DNA of 64,000 nt from Stratiolaelaps scimitus (lineage: Eukaryota; Arthropoda; Arachnida; Mesostigmata; Laelapidae). Position numbers and translations under genes: made by a program. Under the pieces are notes generated by a model, which saw only the letters and a program-made list of their open reading frames with translations, had not been told where the DNA came from and made no database searches. This document shows positions 11,361 through 22,899 of the stretch, in pieces. Numbering within the stretch: the first letter of the stretch is position 1; each line of letters begins with the position of its first letter. Location: positions 30,249,501 through 30,313,500 of the forward strand of contig JABWDB010000001.1 in assembly GCA_019614645.1 (NCBI GenBank), in the 5' to 3' direction.

Positions 11361-12016
11361 TTTTGACAATCATTGACATCATCGGTGAACTCGAGTCAGG
11401 TTAAGAGAATCAGGCTTAACAAACCTGATCAACAAACCGCTCCTCGATAATTGCATTCGTTGGGACATTGTGGGGCTCGACACGTTAGCGTTACCCAAAA
11501 TGGAAGGCGCGCGCAAATACCGACTGATACAGAACTCTGACTAAGTCTTCGAGTTATGACGAATAGCCTGGAGGTTTAGCATGGACCTACATACGGGAAG
11601 GGCAATTGAATGCCTACAGCAAAAGTCATGCGTACAGGATGCGGACATGATCAGTGACGCATCGGTTGACCTGGCTGTTCCACAACGTGACAACGAAGAA
11701 CGATGTATGTGAGAGATTAGACATTCGTCGACAGAACAAGAGGCGAAATTAGTAATACTGTGCTGGTTGGTTCCCCGAAGAAGACGACGACGATTTCCGC
11801 CCGCTGGACTGTTCCTTGTCGTGGTCTTCCTTCTGTTTATTGTGCTGAGAGCTAGTAATCTATTTACCAGTGGAGGATGGTACGACAAAGGGAATCGGTG
11901 GAGCACGGCGATGACGGCTGCCGTAGCGACGATGGAGACGATTTTAATTCATCGCTCGGCGGCTGCCTTCCCGTAAGCGGCTCTGCGAATGATGACGAAA
12001 GAGTAAGAATCAGCAA

Positions 12017-12039
12017 GAGAGAGAGAGAGAGAGAGAGAG
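12017..12039. repeat. (GA)n microsatellite
   Basis: A 23-base GA tract, followed shortly by more GA-rich sequence. Confidence 0.95.
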
Positions 12040-13077
12040 CGCGAGAGTCGGAGGAAGGAGTGCGCGCAGAGAAACACAGAGTGTTGTCGTCCAACTGGAA
12101 AAACGCCCCAGTAATGAGACAATGAAGAAGAATAAAAGCCATGGAGAATAAAAGAAAAAAGCCTAACCTAGCCAGGAGGCGAACGGAGGGGAGGGGGGGG
12201 GGGAATACTTATTCCTATTTCATTTTTACTAGTTCTCGGTGATCGTCGGATTCAGCTGGTATCGCTGTGGTACTATTGGCATAGGTGGTGGCGCGACCTG
12301 ACCGGCCGTCTAAGTGCTAAGATCTCCGGAGGTCCGCGTCTGTGATCGTCTCATTCTATCTAGCGCGCTCTCTCTCTATCTCTCTCACCCACCTCTCCTT
12401 ATCTGCTCGCGTTATCCATTCTTCTGGCTAGCAAGGGGGAACATTTTCGCAGGTTTTGGACTGCCTACTACAGCCTACTTCGGGGATGATGACGGACCCG
12501 GACGATGTCGGAGCGTCAGCATTAGAGTCAGCCAAGCATCACCGACGAGTTCACCTTTTTTTTTTTCATTCGTTTAGTTCTTTCGAGCGAAGGGGAAGAG
12601 AGAGAGAGAGCTAGAAGAAGATAGGCAGCTAGTTCTTTACATCGAGTTCGAGGGAGTCCCGTACACAGTAGCAACGCTTGTTCGACACAACACGACGCGA
12701 GCATGGACACGGACACGGACGCTGAGAACGAGGACGACAGATCTTTGGCCTGAGTGGCCAGAGATCAGACCTCTACTACTCCTTTGTCATTGACGCGGCT
12801 GTGCATGGAGCGCGCTGTGTGCGTGAGCTCAAGCCAATATTGCTGCATACGGCCGTGTCCCGGCTGCTCGTTGACTGGACGTTGTTCTGCTAGCGCTAGG
12901 GCCACGCCGGCGGTAATGGTGCTCGAAGTGGAAGTGAAAGTACAATGTCGCGAAGTCACGCTCGACAGATTTTCTAGAATTTCCGGATTCAAGCCACAGT
13001 GAGGCTAAGCGAAGGAGTGTCTCGATAACGAAGGAAAACTATGGGGCGTAAACGATGGAAAATGTCATAATCAAGAC

Positions 13078-13081
13078 GTTG

Positions 13082-13118
<37 letters not shown>
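13078..13118. repeat. (GTT)n-(GCT)n triplet repeat
   Basis: About five GTT units run straight into about nine CTG units, a typical arthropod CAG/CAA-type repeat. The surrounding frame is not otherwise coding-like. Confidence 0.95.
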
Positions 13119-14519
13119 ACTGTTCGGAATGCTTTTATTTCTGCATGTGTTAGCAACGGCTAAAAGATGTCTTGGTCAAGTGTGATTCCATGATGACATT
13201 TAACTAACAGCTCTTAAGTTGGGTATTCATGAGGATACGGGAAACGCACTGTTAGCCGAATTCGGGCTATAAAGGCAGTTACTCCCTTTGTTGATCTTAG
13301 GTTAAACACTTGGTCCGTATCAGAGTAACGCCCACGGACGAATTTTACAAGAACAAGTTATCGGTACTCGTTGCACAGTTATGGATTAGTATATTATTAT
13401 TGTATTGTTTTGCATAGTATCTATTGTAGGAATCAGAGAGGAACAAATCATGATAGCCACCCACGATGAAAGGCAAGCATAACTGGCGGCTTTTTTACAT
13501 TCGTATTTGTCAGACTACGAATTCTACGATATCGAACGTGTCGCGTACCCGAGTGGACGATTTAATGATGGTGGGAGCTCTCGCAAGAGGCTGACTGGTG
13601 GTAGCCTTGCAGTACAGTTGGTATTATATGTTTGTCGACTTCCGCGCACATGCTGGAAGAAAACACCGCTCGCCCTTATTCGGCCTGAAGAGGAAGTGAT
13701 AAATCAATAGAGTGATAGCGCGAGGGGGTCCATCCTGGGACGCCGTCAGCGGCATGGTGGAACTAACTAGAAGGCCAATACTGCCGCCGCCACCGCCGCC
13801 GCCGTTAACATGCCTAACGAGAATAGGTGACCGCTGGTTGACCAGGCGGCGGCGGCGGCGGCAGCGGTGGCGACGATGTTTCAACAGTGATCCGCACCCA
13901 AAAGGATGTAAGCGACACCTGAGTACCTAACGGAACACCGGAAAGGAGTCCATCATCCGTGTGCAGGGGTACGGACCCTGTTCTAGCTGCGAGCTGAGAT
14001 GAGATGGGAAACGCGCACGCCTTATAAGTGCCATTGCCGGCTAGTGACCGAGTATAGCATAATACTAAGGCCAGTTGTCGGAATGATCTCCAGCCGTTGT
14101 CGCCCCGGCCACGCCAGCAGCAGCAGCAGCTCCACTAGTGAACGCTGCTTGTTCGTGATCAACCAAGCGAAACGCTATTAGCTCAATCTGTGCATAGCTC
14201 CCGGATCGCCGTATGTGTACATATGTTTCGTTGAGTGAGCTAGAGAAGCAACGAACGAACGAACGACTGATCGGGGCTAGCTAGCGAACGACCCAGCAAG
14301 AAACCGAACGAGTGAATGCACGTCTCACGAGACACAATCGTACTACCGCTACCACTACTGGGGGGGGGTTTGAGTAGATCTCGTCCCGGGGTGATTCCAC
14401 ACAGGCGCACACACACACACTTGAACAGAATTTGGTGGAGCGTTTAAGCACCGGGGGGATAGCTGCTGGGATCGGAGTTGCTGAGGTCTGTGGGAGTAGA
14501 ACGCCTGTGAGAAGTAACT

Positions 14520-14951
14520 TTAATGGATGTTACGCGTCGTCGTCGCGGCCTGTTTAGCGTCGAACCACTGGTGTTTGATGGTCGAGGGACTGATCGTGGG
14601 CAAAGGGTTGACTGTGCTGGTGCTGCTCGTGGGGATCCTTTGCTGCACTGGCGCTTCGGTGATGGTATCAGTAGATTCGAAGGCATTCGTCATTGCACTC
14701 GTTACGGGATGTTCTGTTGACATTGGCAGCCGATCGTGGTCATTGGCTGGCAGGCTGTCTTGTCTGCCTTTGAAGTTGTCGCCCTTTCTCTCTTCTATCG
14801 ACGAGAGGTGAGACGGTTTGTTTAGACGGGTCGTATGCTCGGAGTGCGGCGTCGCTTGCGTGCACCGTTCGTTCTTGCACCCCGGCGTGGCCTGAAATAG
14901 CTGGCAAACGAGAGGAACTTTCTCGTGCAGCATTCTCCCACTTCTGAGCAC
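14520..14951 (-). CDS. Weak coding candidate, Ser/Thr/Pro-rich
   Basis: I do not recognise this. A 143-codon minus-strand frame without simple repeats encodes a polar product. An N-terminal part has four Cys residues within 21 codons (around CQLFQATPGCKNERC), then a Ser/Thr/Pro-rich linker-like region (PTSSTSTVNPLPTISPSTIK) leads to a basic end. Composition is like an extracellular or disordered linker. No signal peptide, domain or strong splice junction was found. A 94-codon hydrophobic plus frame (14527-14811) lies antisense, so one of the two must be chance and both may be. Confidence 0.15.
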   Translation of the reverse strand: MLRSGRMLHEKVPLVCQLFQATPGCKNERCTQATPHSEHTTRLNKPSHLSSIEERKGDNFKGRQDSLPANDHDRLPMSTEHPVTSAMTNAFESTDTITEAPVQQRIPTSSTSTVNPLPTISPSTIKHQWFDAKQAATTTRNIH

Positions 14952-15408
14952 TTCGTATTAATGCCTACGCAATGTTACGTATGTGAGGGCTTGTATATCG
15001 GGGGGGGGCAAGGTGTGCTGTTCGGCGATTGGGGCTCTGCGCTAAAGAAAGCACGACCTGAAGGGCAGGGCTGGCGAGGAGGGAATTAAGAGATGTAGAA
15101 AGGTGTCCCCATTGGCGAGTTCGTAGTTCACGCCCCTCGATTCAGATCAGAGTGGCTCTGCCTGCTGTCGGAGCTCGTCGAGCCGATAGCAAGAGATCAG
15201 CTCTTTATATTCGTGTGGCTTCCTGCTACGAGTACCCCCACCTCGTTCAGTCTGGCTCAGTGTTCCTCGCTCGCTCGCTGGCTCGCTCGCGACGCGAAGT
15301 GATGCTCCCTCGCGACTAGAAAATGAACCGATGAGGTGAGGTGTCGCGTTTCGTGTAATCCACACCTACATTCCATACCGAGGTGGCCGTACACAGCCCG
15401 TACATAGA

Positions 15409-15428
15409 TATGAGAACATGTTCTCATA
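15409..15428. repeat. Perfect 20-bp palindrome
   Basis: TATGAGAACATGTTCTCATA reads identically on both strands. The core AGAACATGTTCT has the half-sites seen in steroid-receptor type elements but without the usual 3-base spacer, so no binding protein is proposed. Confidence 0.9.
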
Positions 15429-16622
15429 ACGGATAGTAGCAGTGCTAGTGGCAGCGGTACAGACTCACCATAGGTGTACGAGCAGGGAGGTAATAAAGTA
15501 GACGTGGGGGATCGGTAAGGCCCGCCCTCGTCAAGGTGGGAACTACCGATCCGCTCGGCGAGAGCGAAGACTGCAGGGGGGGGAGTGTGCGACAGGACGA
15601 GGTGTCGAAGGCGTGGAATGCAGCAAATAGCACAAGAACACTACACGGGGTTGCTCGAAACAGAGCGGGTTCACTCAAAGGCGGCGTTTGGCAGGAGTGC
15701 ACCATGACCGAGGGAGGTTGACGACGGAGGCGGAGAGCAGGTTGGCATCGGGGACCAGGGTGGCACGGATTGGGAGCTGCTGGCTGCATAGACTAGACAT
15801 ACGATTGACGAGCTCATACTCGCGTTCTCATTGGTGAAACGTGGGGCTGGGCTCAGTTCTCGTTGTCGATTACGGCTCGTTGCATACGAATAGTTTTCGG
15901 TAGAAAACGGTTGCGCAAGAACGCCGACGCGGCTTGACGCTGGAGAATAGCTTGGAATGATTGAGACTTGAAGCTATTTAGTTGATGTCGAATAATCGGC
16001 TAATAGAGGCGTGCTTAACCATCATCTTGAGTTTACCCTGCACCTTGTGTTACGGCACTGTTATAGTGGTGATCGTACAAAGGTGTCAAGTTCTGTAAAA
16101 TATGATCGTCGGCGGATCGAAAAGAAAAATTCGTCGAAAGAAAATTCGTAAAAATGCACCTCGAAAAAAATGACGTTCGCCGGCGTCATTTGTCCGAGCC
16201 ACTGTTTCCGAAGCGATTCACCACTCTGCTGCCCTGAGGCGAACTCTGCCTACCTTCACTCGACACGCCCAGGTTGGCTCACGGCATGGGCGTGATTTCT
16301 ATAGTGAATCGGGATGTCGTTTTATTTGATTTTGATTATTTTGAAGTTGTGTCGCATCCACCGTCCTCTCTATCTTCATCTCTCCCTTCCGACTTCGCCA
16401 CCGCCCCCACCTCCACATCCCCCGGTGTTCCTCAATCTCTCAGCCGTTTCTTCGCGGGAGAAGACGCCCTAAGTAGTGACAGCTACTCGGGATCGGCGCC
16501 GCTCGCAGACGCGTCTTTGCTCGACCGTCCGCTGCCTGGCGTTTAATTGGCCTGTCGCTGTGAACTTCTCAATCGCTCACCTGGTCTCGGAGAGTTCACA
16601 GGACAGGAGGATTCACAGGGTC

Positions 16623-16638
16623 GGGGGGGGGGGGGGGG
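16623..16638. repeat. 16-base G run
   Basis: The longest homopolymer in the window; assembly length may be uncertain. Confidence 0.95.
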
Positions 16639-18905
16639 TGTTCGCGCTGCGCCGTTCCGAAGAGTAGGCGTTTCGGGAACAGGACGAGGCGACTAGGACA
16701 AAGAAGGGGAAAAACTGGAGTCACTGGATACCGCCACTGCCACAACTAGCACAGGCACTTTTTCATCGGTAGGATCGCTATGTAGCCTAACGAAGAATCC
16801 ACCTTCGTCCTGTGTGCGCACCAACGCAAGCACAGCCTGCACCAGACGACAGTGAATAGCCCATATATCAGCATACATATAGCGCGGTTAGGTGTGTATG
16901 TCGCTCGCAGGGAACGAACGCAGCTCTGGCCTCAGAAGGTCCTAACACTGGGCCAGCTTAGATCGAACGACCGCGCATCATGTTGTGGTACTATATATAC
17001 CGCGATCAAGTAGCAGGCAATAACAGGCATCTGTTAAGGAAGTGGCTCACTAAGGAGTAAAACAGTACTCCGGGTCGACGACTCTCGCTTAAGTTCTCCT
17101 GTCTCTAGCCCTGTCCCAGACCTTGTGTGGCGTTGTTTGTATACAGCCACGTATGGTCTATGTGATGTATGTGTTTGAGGCCAAGACTGTGTATTCTCCC
17201 TCTACGAGTCTAGCTAGCTATCTATCTTCTCTCAGTATCACTCAAGCTACCTTCTAGCACCGCTGCTGCTGCCGCCGCCGCCTCTATTGCCACCACCGCG
17301 CGAATCTTGTTTGCCCGCCGCGAATCAGGAGCAGGACAAGGATCTCTTTGATCTACGATCCTCATACGGCTCGTATTCGATCGATCCATCCGTTCGTACT
17401 ACGATGTCTGCTGGCGCAAATGCTATCGACAGTTGTACCACTGCACTGCTTCTTGTGCATAGAGTAGCACGATGATGGCGACAACCGCTGCCCGCTGCTG
17501 AGGCAACGGTGCTACCCTGTATGGGCACGCAAACACAGGACGCCCTCCCTCCCGCGGCCGGACGCGTCTTTCTTCTCGTGTGCTTCTGTTGTGTTGCGTG
17601 CTGTGTAGATGCTCGTGTATGCTGCTGCTGCTGCTGTTGCTGCGCTTCTGTCTGGTTTATTTATTTACATCGCGACGGGACCGTATGCGGGCGCCGCTAC
17701 TCTCCACACCGCCGCTGCTGTTGTTGTTGATTTCGTCCGGCGGCGGCGGCGGCGCCGGCGGCGGAGGCTGCTGCTGTCGCAAGCTGCTGATACTCTGTGT
17801 ATAGACGATGTCTATCCGGGGCCATTGGTTGTAGTTGTTGTTGCACATCGAGAAACAACCGGTCGAGCTTTGCCCTGCCCAACGGTGAGCAGATGCAGTA
17901 TAATAGATGCAGGGATGGGTGAGGGCCGATGCATCGTTATGTCTGGACAGGTGTATAGTGGATATCGGCCGTAGTTGATCGTGTGTAGGTGTACACCCGC
18001 GTCGTCGCTCACCCGCGCGTTTGTGTGCGTCAACGCCGATTGCTGCTGTTGCTGTTGTCATTTAGCTGTCGCTAGGTCGACAGAAAGCCTGTCTTCTTCC
18101 TGTTGTTGTTGTTACGGCGGCCTATCCCAATCCCGTGTCCTCCCCATACAGACGTAATGTGTAGGGTGTGTACCGAATGCCGCCTTGATCCGCTCATCTG
18201 ATTTTGCCGATCTGCTCCGTTTTGCTTTGCTGTTTTCTCCCACCTCAAGCGAGCAACCGCTGACCTGCCCCTCGTTCACGGGTCGGGGCAACGACAAAAT
18301 CGTTGCCTAGGATTTACCCGTCTGGTGGAGCAGAGTGCAGCAGTTGGTGGTGGTGGTGGTCAGATGCAGCAGAACGACGATACGAAAATAAACAGCAGAA
18401 ACAGATAGAGCGACACAGGTCGACACTTGCCACAATGTGTTATTATGTCTTTCTCTCCTACCTAGCCGTGTGTCGCCGGTGAAGTGAAGACACCTCTTTG
18501 AGGTCGTATTTTGTTACCGAGGTGGAACAGCATGCAGCGTCGGCGAACGATAGTGACAGCGCGATTTAACACGCTGGCCGTCGACTGCATTGGGCTTGAA
18601 GTCGTACCCGAAAAGGCCGTGTGCAGGGCGACGGGGTGGCTCGCATGTGCGATGATTATAATGGTTGTCGTCGAATTGCCTGCCGGATTTATTGCCGTCA
18701 CCACAGCGGCAGATTTGCCGCTAGAACAAATCAAAGGGAGCGGACAAATCGAAATGACAATGTGCGTAGGGGTGTATTGCCGTCGAGTGGCGGAAAATTA
18801 TCATTGTCGGCTATAGCTATTGTTACAAACCCTGTTGTTTGTTGTCGTTGTTGTTGTTGCTGCTGCTGCCGTTACTACTCCTAATGTACACATGTCGAAT
18901 TTACT

Positions 18906-19409
18906 GTGTGGAGGTTTGATGATGAATGTCAAGGCGGCCAAACATACGACTTCCCAACGTATTCGAATGCATTATACGAGTCGCCGTCGACAAGACACAG
19001 ACAGCAAAAAAGACCGAGTCGAGAGCGGGCGCGCACACAAACGACAGCACGTACAGAATTTACACACGACTTCGACCATATGTCAGTTAACGTGAGACAC
19101 CACAACGGGACGAGGAAGCAAGCGATATATACTGTATCTAATATACCGCAGCTACCTAGCCGGCAATTTATCTATGTATCTATGTGGTTGTCTATCTGTC
19201 TGTCTAAGCAGGCAGGCAGAGGAGGGCAGTGCACATGGCCAGTCGAGGGCAGCCGCGAGAGAAGTGAAAGCAAAGAAGAAAAAAATCGACAGATAAAAAA
19301 TCGTCGAAAGAAAAAGAAAGAAGAAGAAGAAAAGCACCAACCAGCGGGGAACAAGAGAAAGGGTGGGCGCGGTGTCGGCAGGGGGCGGACGCGGTCGTTT
19401 GCTAACTGA
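18906..19409 (+). CDS. Coding candidate, unknown polar protein
   Basis: I do not recognise this. The frame is open from about 18885. An early part contains FDDECQGGQTYDFPTYSNAL, and two tyrosines sit in a pattern loosely like cytoplasmic sorting motifs. A polar, Arg-rich region follows, then a very basic and acidic Lys/Glu block. A GTGAGA at about 19093 could be a 5' splice site after GTTAAC, in which case only the first 60-odd codons would be coding. Upstream, GTT/CTG-rich sequence ends in a possible AG at 18911-18912. The last third is purine-rich low complexity. The early part is the most protein-like; no domain can be named. Confidence 0.2.
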   Translation: MWRFDDECQGGQTYDFPTYSNALYESPSTRHRQQKRPSRERARTQTTARTEFTHDFDHMSVNVRHHNGTRKQAIYTVSNIPQLPSRQFIYVSMWLSICLSKQAGRGGQCTWPVEGSRERSESKEEKNRQIKNRRKKKKEEEEKHQPAGNKRKGGRGVGRGRTRSFAN

Positions 19410-19608
19410 AGCCGAAGAAGCTGGAGACGTCGACGGCGACGTCGACGAACGCGATCTGGTGCAGAAGCTGAGCGAGGTACGAAGGGAAATAAAACGGCCT
19501 TCGGTGAAGGCGGCGAAGGACGCGCAAGAAACGAGGGAGGCCCCCTCCCTCCTCAGACGAGATCGGGTAGAACGACTCCGAAGGAATCATGGCCTCGCTG
19601 TTGCTTAA
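19363..19608 (+). CDS. Coding candidate, charged coil-like segment
   Basis: I do not recognise this. Over 81 codons the frame shows a strong G-first codon pattern, with many GAA, GAC, GCC, GTC, GAG and GAT codons, typical of true coding sequence. It encodes an acidic then mixed-charge helix-like stretch (ERDLVQKLSEVRREIKRPSV). A GCGAG/GTACGA junction near 19475 is a possible 5' splice site. It overlaps the end of the preceding plus-strand frame by 47 bases in a different frame, so an intron, a frameshift or chance must separate them. It stops at a TAA just after 19605. Confidence 0.22.
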   Translation: MGAVSAGGGRGRLLTEAEEAGDVDGDVDERDLVQKLSEVRREIKRPSVKAAKDAQETREAPSLLRRDRVERLRRNHGLAVA

Positions 19609-19751
19609 TAATAAAATCAAATGACGACCGACAGCGTTGAGCAGGCGAAGCTAAAGGTGCACAGCGAATAGGGGTCTGCGTCATAGTTTGACAGTGACTG
19701 GTGGTTGTGCTCTCGTCGCAGTGGCGAACGGCGAGGAACGGATGCTGTTAC

Positions 19752-19807
19752 TACAACAACAACAACAACGACAACAACAAGAACAACAGCAGCAGCAGCA
19801 GCAGCAG
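19752..19807. repeat. (CAA)n-(CAG)n triplet repeat
   Basis: ACA/CAA units with one CGA-type interruption run into about seven AGC units. A plus frame across it encodes Thr then Ala runs and meets a GTAAGTA at 19934. That coding reading is not supported beyond the repeat. Confidence 0.95.
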
Positions 19808-20370
19808 AAATAACAACACAGCTAGCGAGAACTGTGACGTTATATGATAACAACAACAGTAACAAACAACCACGAGGACAACAGTTACACCTATTTCGAT
19901 CATTGTATTATTATTATTATATTATCGTTATTTGTAAGTATATGTACATGAGTACATTCTGCACGTATGCACCCTTCTATGGAGTGACCACCGCTCGGGA
20001 CAATTGATATCGGATACACAGTTTGGGCGCATTCCGCCTTTCGTCGCCCATTATAATCAACAGCACACACTAGCCTATAAAACAAATGTGTCTGATAAGA
20101 TATGATTCGTTAGTTGTTTTGCGTTGACAACCACGAGCGACCCAACCTCTCACGGCAACGCGATGGGGCGATTGTTGCACAAGTGTACGACCACCTGGGT
20201 GCTCGATGTGTTCAGTGCCTGTATTTGTGCTTTACAGTCATCGTTTGCGTAGTTTGACAAGGGAGCTCAGCTGTGTGAACCTTAATGAACGAACCCATTC
20301 TTGGCTCCATGTGCTATCTTTTCGGAATACCGTATGTGCTGTGTTCTATGATGAACGCGTTTATTGGGCT
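19808..20370. other. No supported gene
   Basis: AT-leaning sequence with a (TTA)n run near 19907-19922 and a good 5' splice-site-like GTAAGTATAT beginning at 19934. No convincing exon leads into it. Confidence 0.55.
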
Positions 20371-20371
20371 A

Positions 20372-20466
<95 letters not shown>
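20371..20466. repeat. Compound (CT)n-(TA)n microsatellite, longest in window
   Basis: A CT tract of about 24 bases is followed directly by about 72 bases of uninterrupted TA. It is the longest simple repeat here, and a likely cruciform-forming, replication-slippage-prone tract. Confidence 0.97.
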
Positions 20467-20468
<2 letters not shown>

Positions 20469-22674
20469 TAGGTAACGCTATTCGTTAAAATGTCGTTGTG
20501 ACAAGTTTGTGCGTCAACTATTTGCGCGGGCTTCGCGCTGCTGTCCAGCTAGATACGGCGCATTACGGCGGCGATATAGCGTAGACCAGTTGTCACAAGT
20601 GAACGCCATGCCATATAGCGAAACGTGGCGATAGTAATAACTACTAGAGAGAGAGAGAGAGAGAGAGAGCGGATGGCTCGGGGTGAAATATGTTTGCGTC
20701 GCTGGATGGTAACTGCTTCTCTGTAACAACTGCCGATGCTGTCGGTGATTCGCGCGACCCGCAACTGGAGCAGCAACAACAGCAACAACGGCCGTAGCAA
20801 TAACGTGACGGTGTCGGTTATGGTCGAGCTGGTCCAGCTCCTGCTGCTGCTGCTGCTGGTGTTGGTGGTGATGCTAGTGTGCTCTGTCTGCGTAGTAATA
20901 TTTTAGCGCAGGGTAGAACAGAGTAGAGTAGACACCCGTTAGTGAGTCGCACAGCTAGGCCGGTAGCTTGGCTGGCTGGCTGCCTGATGACCGACAATGC
21001 TATCGAATATGTCGTGGCAAAGCGACCGACCGCTCTTCCATAAACACGACCTCTGGATTCCACAACATTGACCACGGCGGCGGCTGAGGCTCTAGCAGCG
21101 GCGGACAGCGCCAGTGCCGGTGGCAGACTAGAACAGAGGATACTATAATAGAACTGATTATCCCCCTTTTGGTGGCACGTATAGTCTCTTTCTCTCGCTC
21201 TCTCTGTTCTCCGGTTATTGGTAGTGGAGTTGAACGGTTAGTGCTGCTTAGACGGGAGGCTTCTAACTGGTCAATGCGGTCAGAAGGTAGTGAGTGAGTG
21301 AGCTCTCTGCTATCGTTGTCTCAAAATCTCTTCGCTCGGGTTATTAACAGTGATCCTGAAGTTGCTTCCTTCTATTGCTGCGGTAGCTCACATTTTATTG
21401 CTATTCCTAATCCTATTATCATTATTATTATTATCATTCGTGGCTGCATATATATATATTATATATATATATATATATATATTCAGTGAGTGAGTGGTGT
21501 CACTCTCGTACTGTCCTAGTGTTCTCTCTCTCTCTCTCTATTCACTCGTTGAATGAAAGTGGACGTGATCAGGGCTCAAGTCGATTGTCCAATAGTTAGA
21601 TGCATTCGGGTGACAGGCATTGCCTTGGTGATTCTTTTTCGTGCTTGGTTTCTATTGACATTCACACATACATATCCACGCGAACTAAGCTATCCCAGGA
21701 TCGCACATATCAGGGACAACCCTCGAATACGGATGCACCTACGATGACGGATTTACTGGACACACGCGGACCCACAGAGTGGCGGCGCTGTGACTGTCAA
21801 TTAGATGGGCCTGTTCAAGCAGACGAGCCTCGCTGAGCAGCATGAACGGGGTCTGCCTGCCTGCCTGTGTGGCCCCTGCCGGCCGGCAGAGTAACCACAA
21901 CGGCAAGACCACTTATTAACTGCTGGCGATAAGATACGTATAAGCATCGGTATTCTCCGTGGCAAGCGTGTTAGCGTCAAGTCAAATCATATGCCCCACG
22001 CATTATTAAATAACACCTGCCTATTCATTGTTATCGTATCTACGCCAGCCAGCGATTTTTCTGTGTCGCTCGCTTGCTGTCTCACTGGCTGGTCCTATGA
22101 CAGTACCATGTACACGCACACATATGCCATCCATTGAGATGCAAAGATTCTTATTGCTTGACCAGGCTGCGTTGCCTATCGGGCCTGCAAACACGACAGC
22201 CGCCGCCGCCGCCGCCGCCGGCCAAGAACTGCATTTCGGACCGTTTGATTAATTTGTCTAAGTCTTCAGCCGTCACTCGTCTAACAATATGACAACGAGC
22301 GTATCTCTGCCCTCCGCCGCCTCGTGGCGCTGCTTGTTGATCCGATTTTTTGGCTGCCGTTGCTCAGAAAGACAACCACAGCAGGCTGCTTTATTAGAGA
22401 GGAAACTTCGTCTGTTGTAGAATAGGAACGTGGACAATTGCTCGGTGGAACCAAAGTGATGAAAGATGTGACGACGATCTCTGAGACGCGTAGTGCGCCG
22501 GTGGCAAACGGACCCCCTGGTAGAATCGCGTAGAGATAAACACTACGACAACGATGGCGACGACGACGACGACAACAACTCGATCGAGTGTCAGAAAAGC
22601 GAGAGGGGAACAACGAACAGGGTGGTGTTAGGGTGCCGTGGCTATTCTCAACGACGCCTCTTTGTTTGTTTCAG
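20467..22674. other. No supported gene; simple repeats
   Basis: Contains (GA)n at 20647-20669, a short CTG run near 20837-20850, (TTA)n near 21415-21435, TA repeats at 21448-21483, (CT)n at 21521-21540 and (CCG)n at 22198-22219. Open frames in it overlap antisense and are unremarkable. A good pyrimidine tract with TTTCAG ends at 22674 and introduces the next candidate. Confidence 0.55.
21448..21483. repeat. (TA)n microsatellite with TTA interruption
   Basis: A TA tract of about 36 bases with one TT interruption. Confidence 0.95.
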
Positions 22675-22899
22675 CTATCTTGCGAATGCAGTGTGCTGAC
22701 CGACCGAGCGACCGACGCGTTTCGAATTCTCCGAGAGTTATCATTAGGAGTTGACTTGATTATATCCGAGCGGTGGCGGTGGCGGCTGATTGGGCTGTTT
22801 TTGATTGTCCGTTACGATTCGTTTGTTCTTTGCATTTCCTCCTTCTTGAGTGCAGTTGCTTGTCCTCGCTGCCTCCCTGCCTGCCTGCCTCCCTGCTGA
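22675..22899 (+). CDS. Candidate terminal exon, hydrophobic protein
   Basis: I do not recognise this. It begins right after a good 3' splice-site match, CTCTTTGTTTGTTTCAG ending at 22674, and stays open for 75 codons to a TGA. The product starts LSCECSVLTDRATDAF, then has an Arg/Trp-containing turn and a hydrophobic stretch (LIGLFLIVRYDSFVLCISS) that could be a membrane segment. It ends in a Cys/Pro-rich tail derived from CTGCCTCC repeats. The same frame is open upstream of the splice site to 22588. A minus-strand frame overlaps. Low-complexity DNA at the 3' end weakens the case. Confidence 0.2.
   Translation, partial: LSCECSVLTDRATDAFRILRELSLGVDLIISERWRWRLIGLFLIVRYDSFVLCISSFLSAVACPRCLPACLPPC

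Larger units (their letters stand above)
11361..14519. other. No supported gene; simple repeats
   Basis: Contains (GA)n at 12017-12039, a G run at 12193-12203, a GTT/CTG run at 13078-13118 (listed separately), CCG-rich triplets at 13783-13803 and 13846-13865, (CA)n near 14402-14421 and a 9-base G run at 14360-14368. A TATAAAG at about 13269 has no convincing initiator. Open frames are short or low-complexity. Confidence 0.55.
14952..18884. other. No supported gene; simple repeats
   Basis: Holds G runs at 15000-15008, 15576-15583 and 16623-16638, a perfect palindrome at 15409-15428 (listed separately), (CTG)n at about 17621-17642, CGG-rich triplets near 17741-17765 and GGT triplets near 18340. 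A minus-strand CCAG/GTGAGC 5' splice-site match occurs at 16581/16580, but the frame upstream crosses the long G run. Frames of 100-134 codons at 17.6-18.1 kb are triplet-repeat driven. Confidence 0.55.

Noticed and set aside
13255..13310. TATAAAG promoter
   Set aside because: No initiator at the expected distance and no open frame or splice donor downstream.
18906..19000. Possible LRP-like cytoplasmic tail with a tyrosine sorting motif
   Set aside because: The resemblance is a few residues (SNALYE compared with an NPxY pattern) with no receptor domains in the window.
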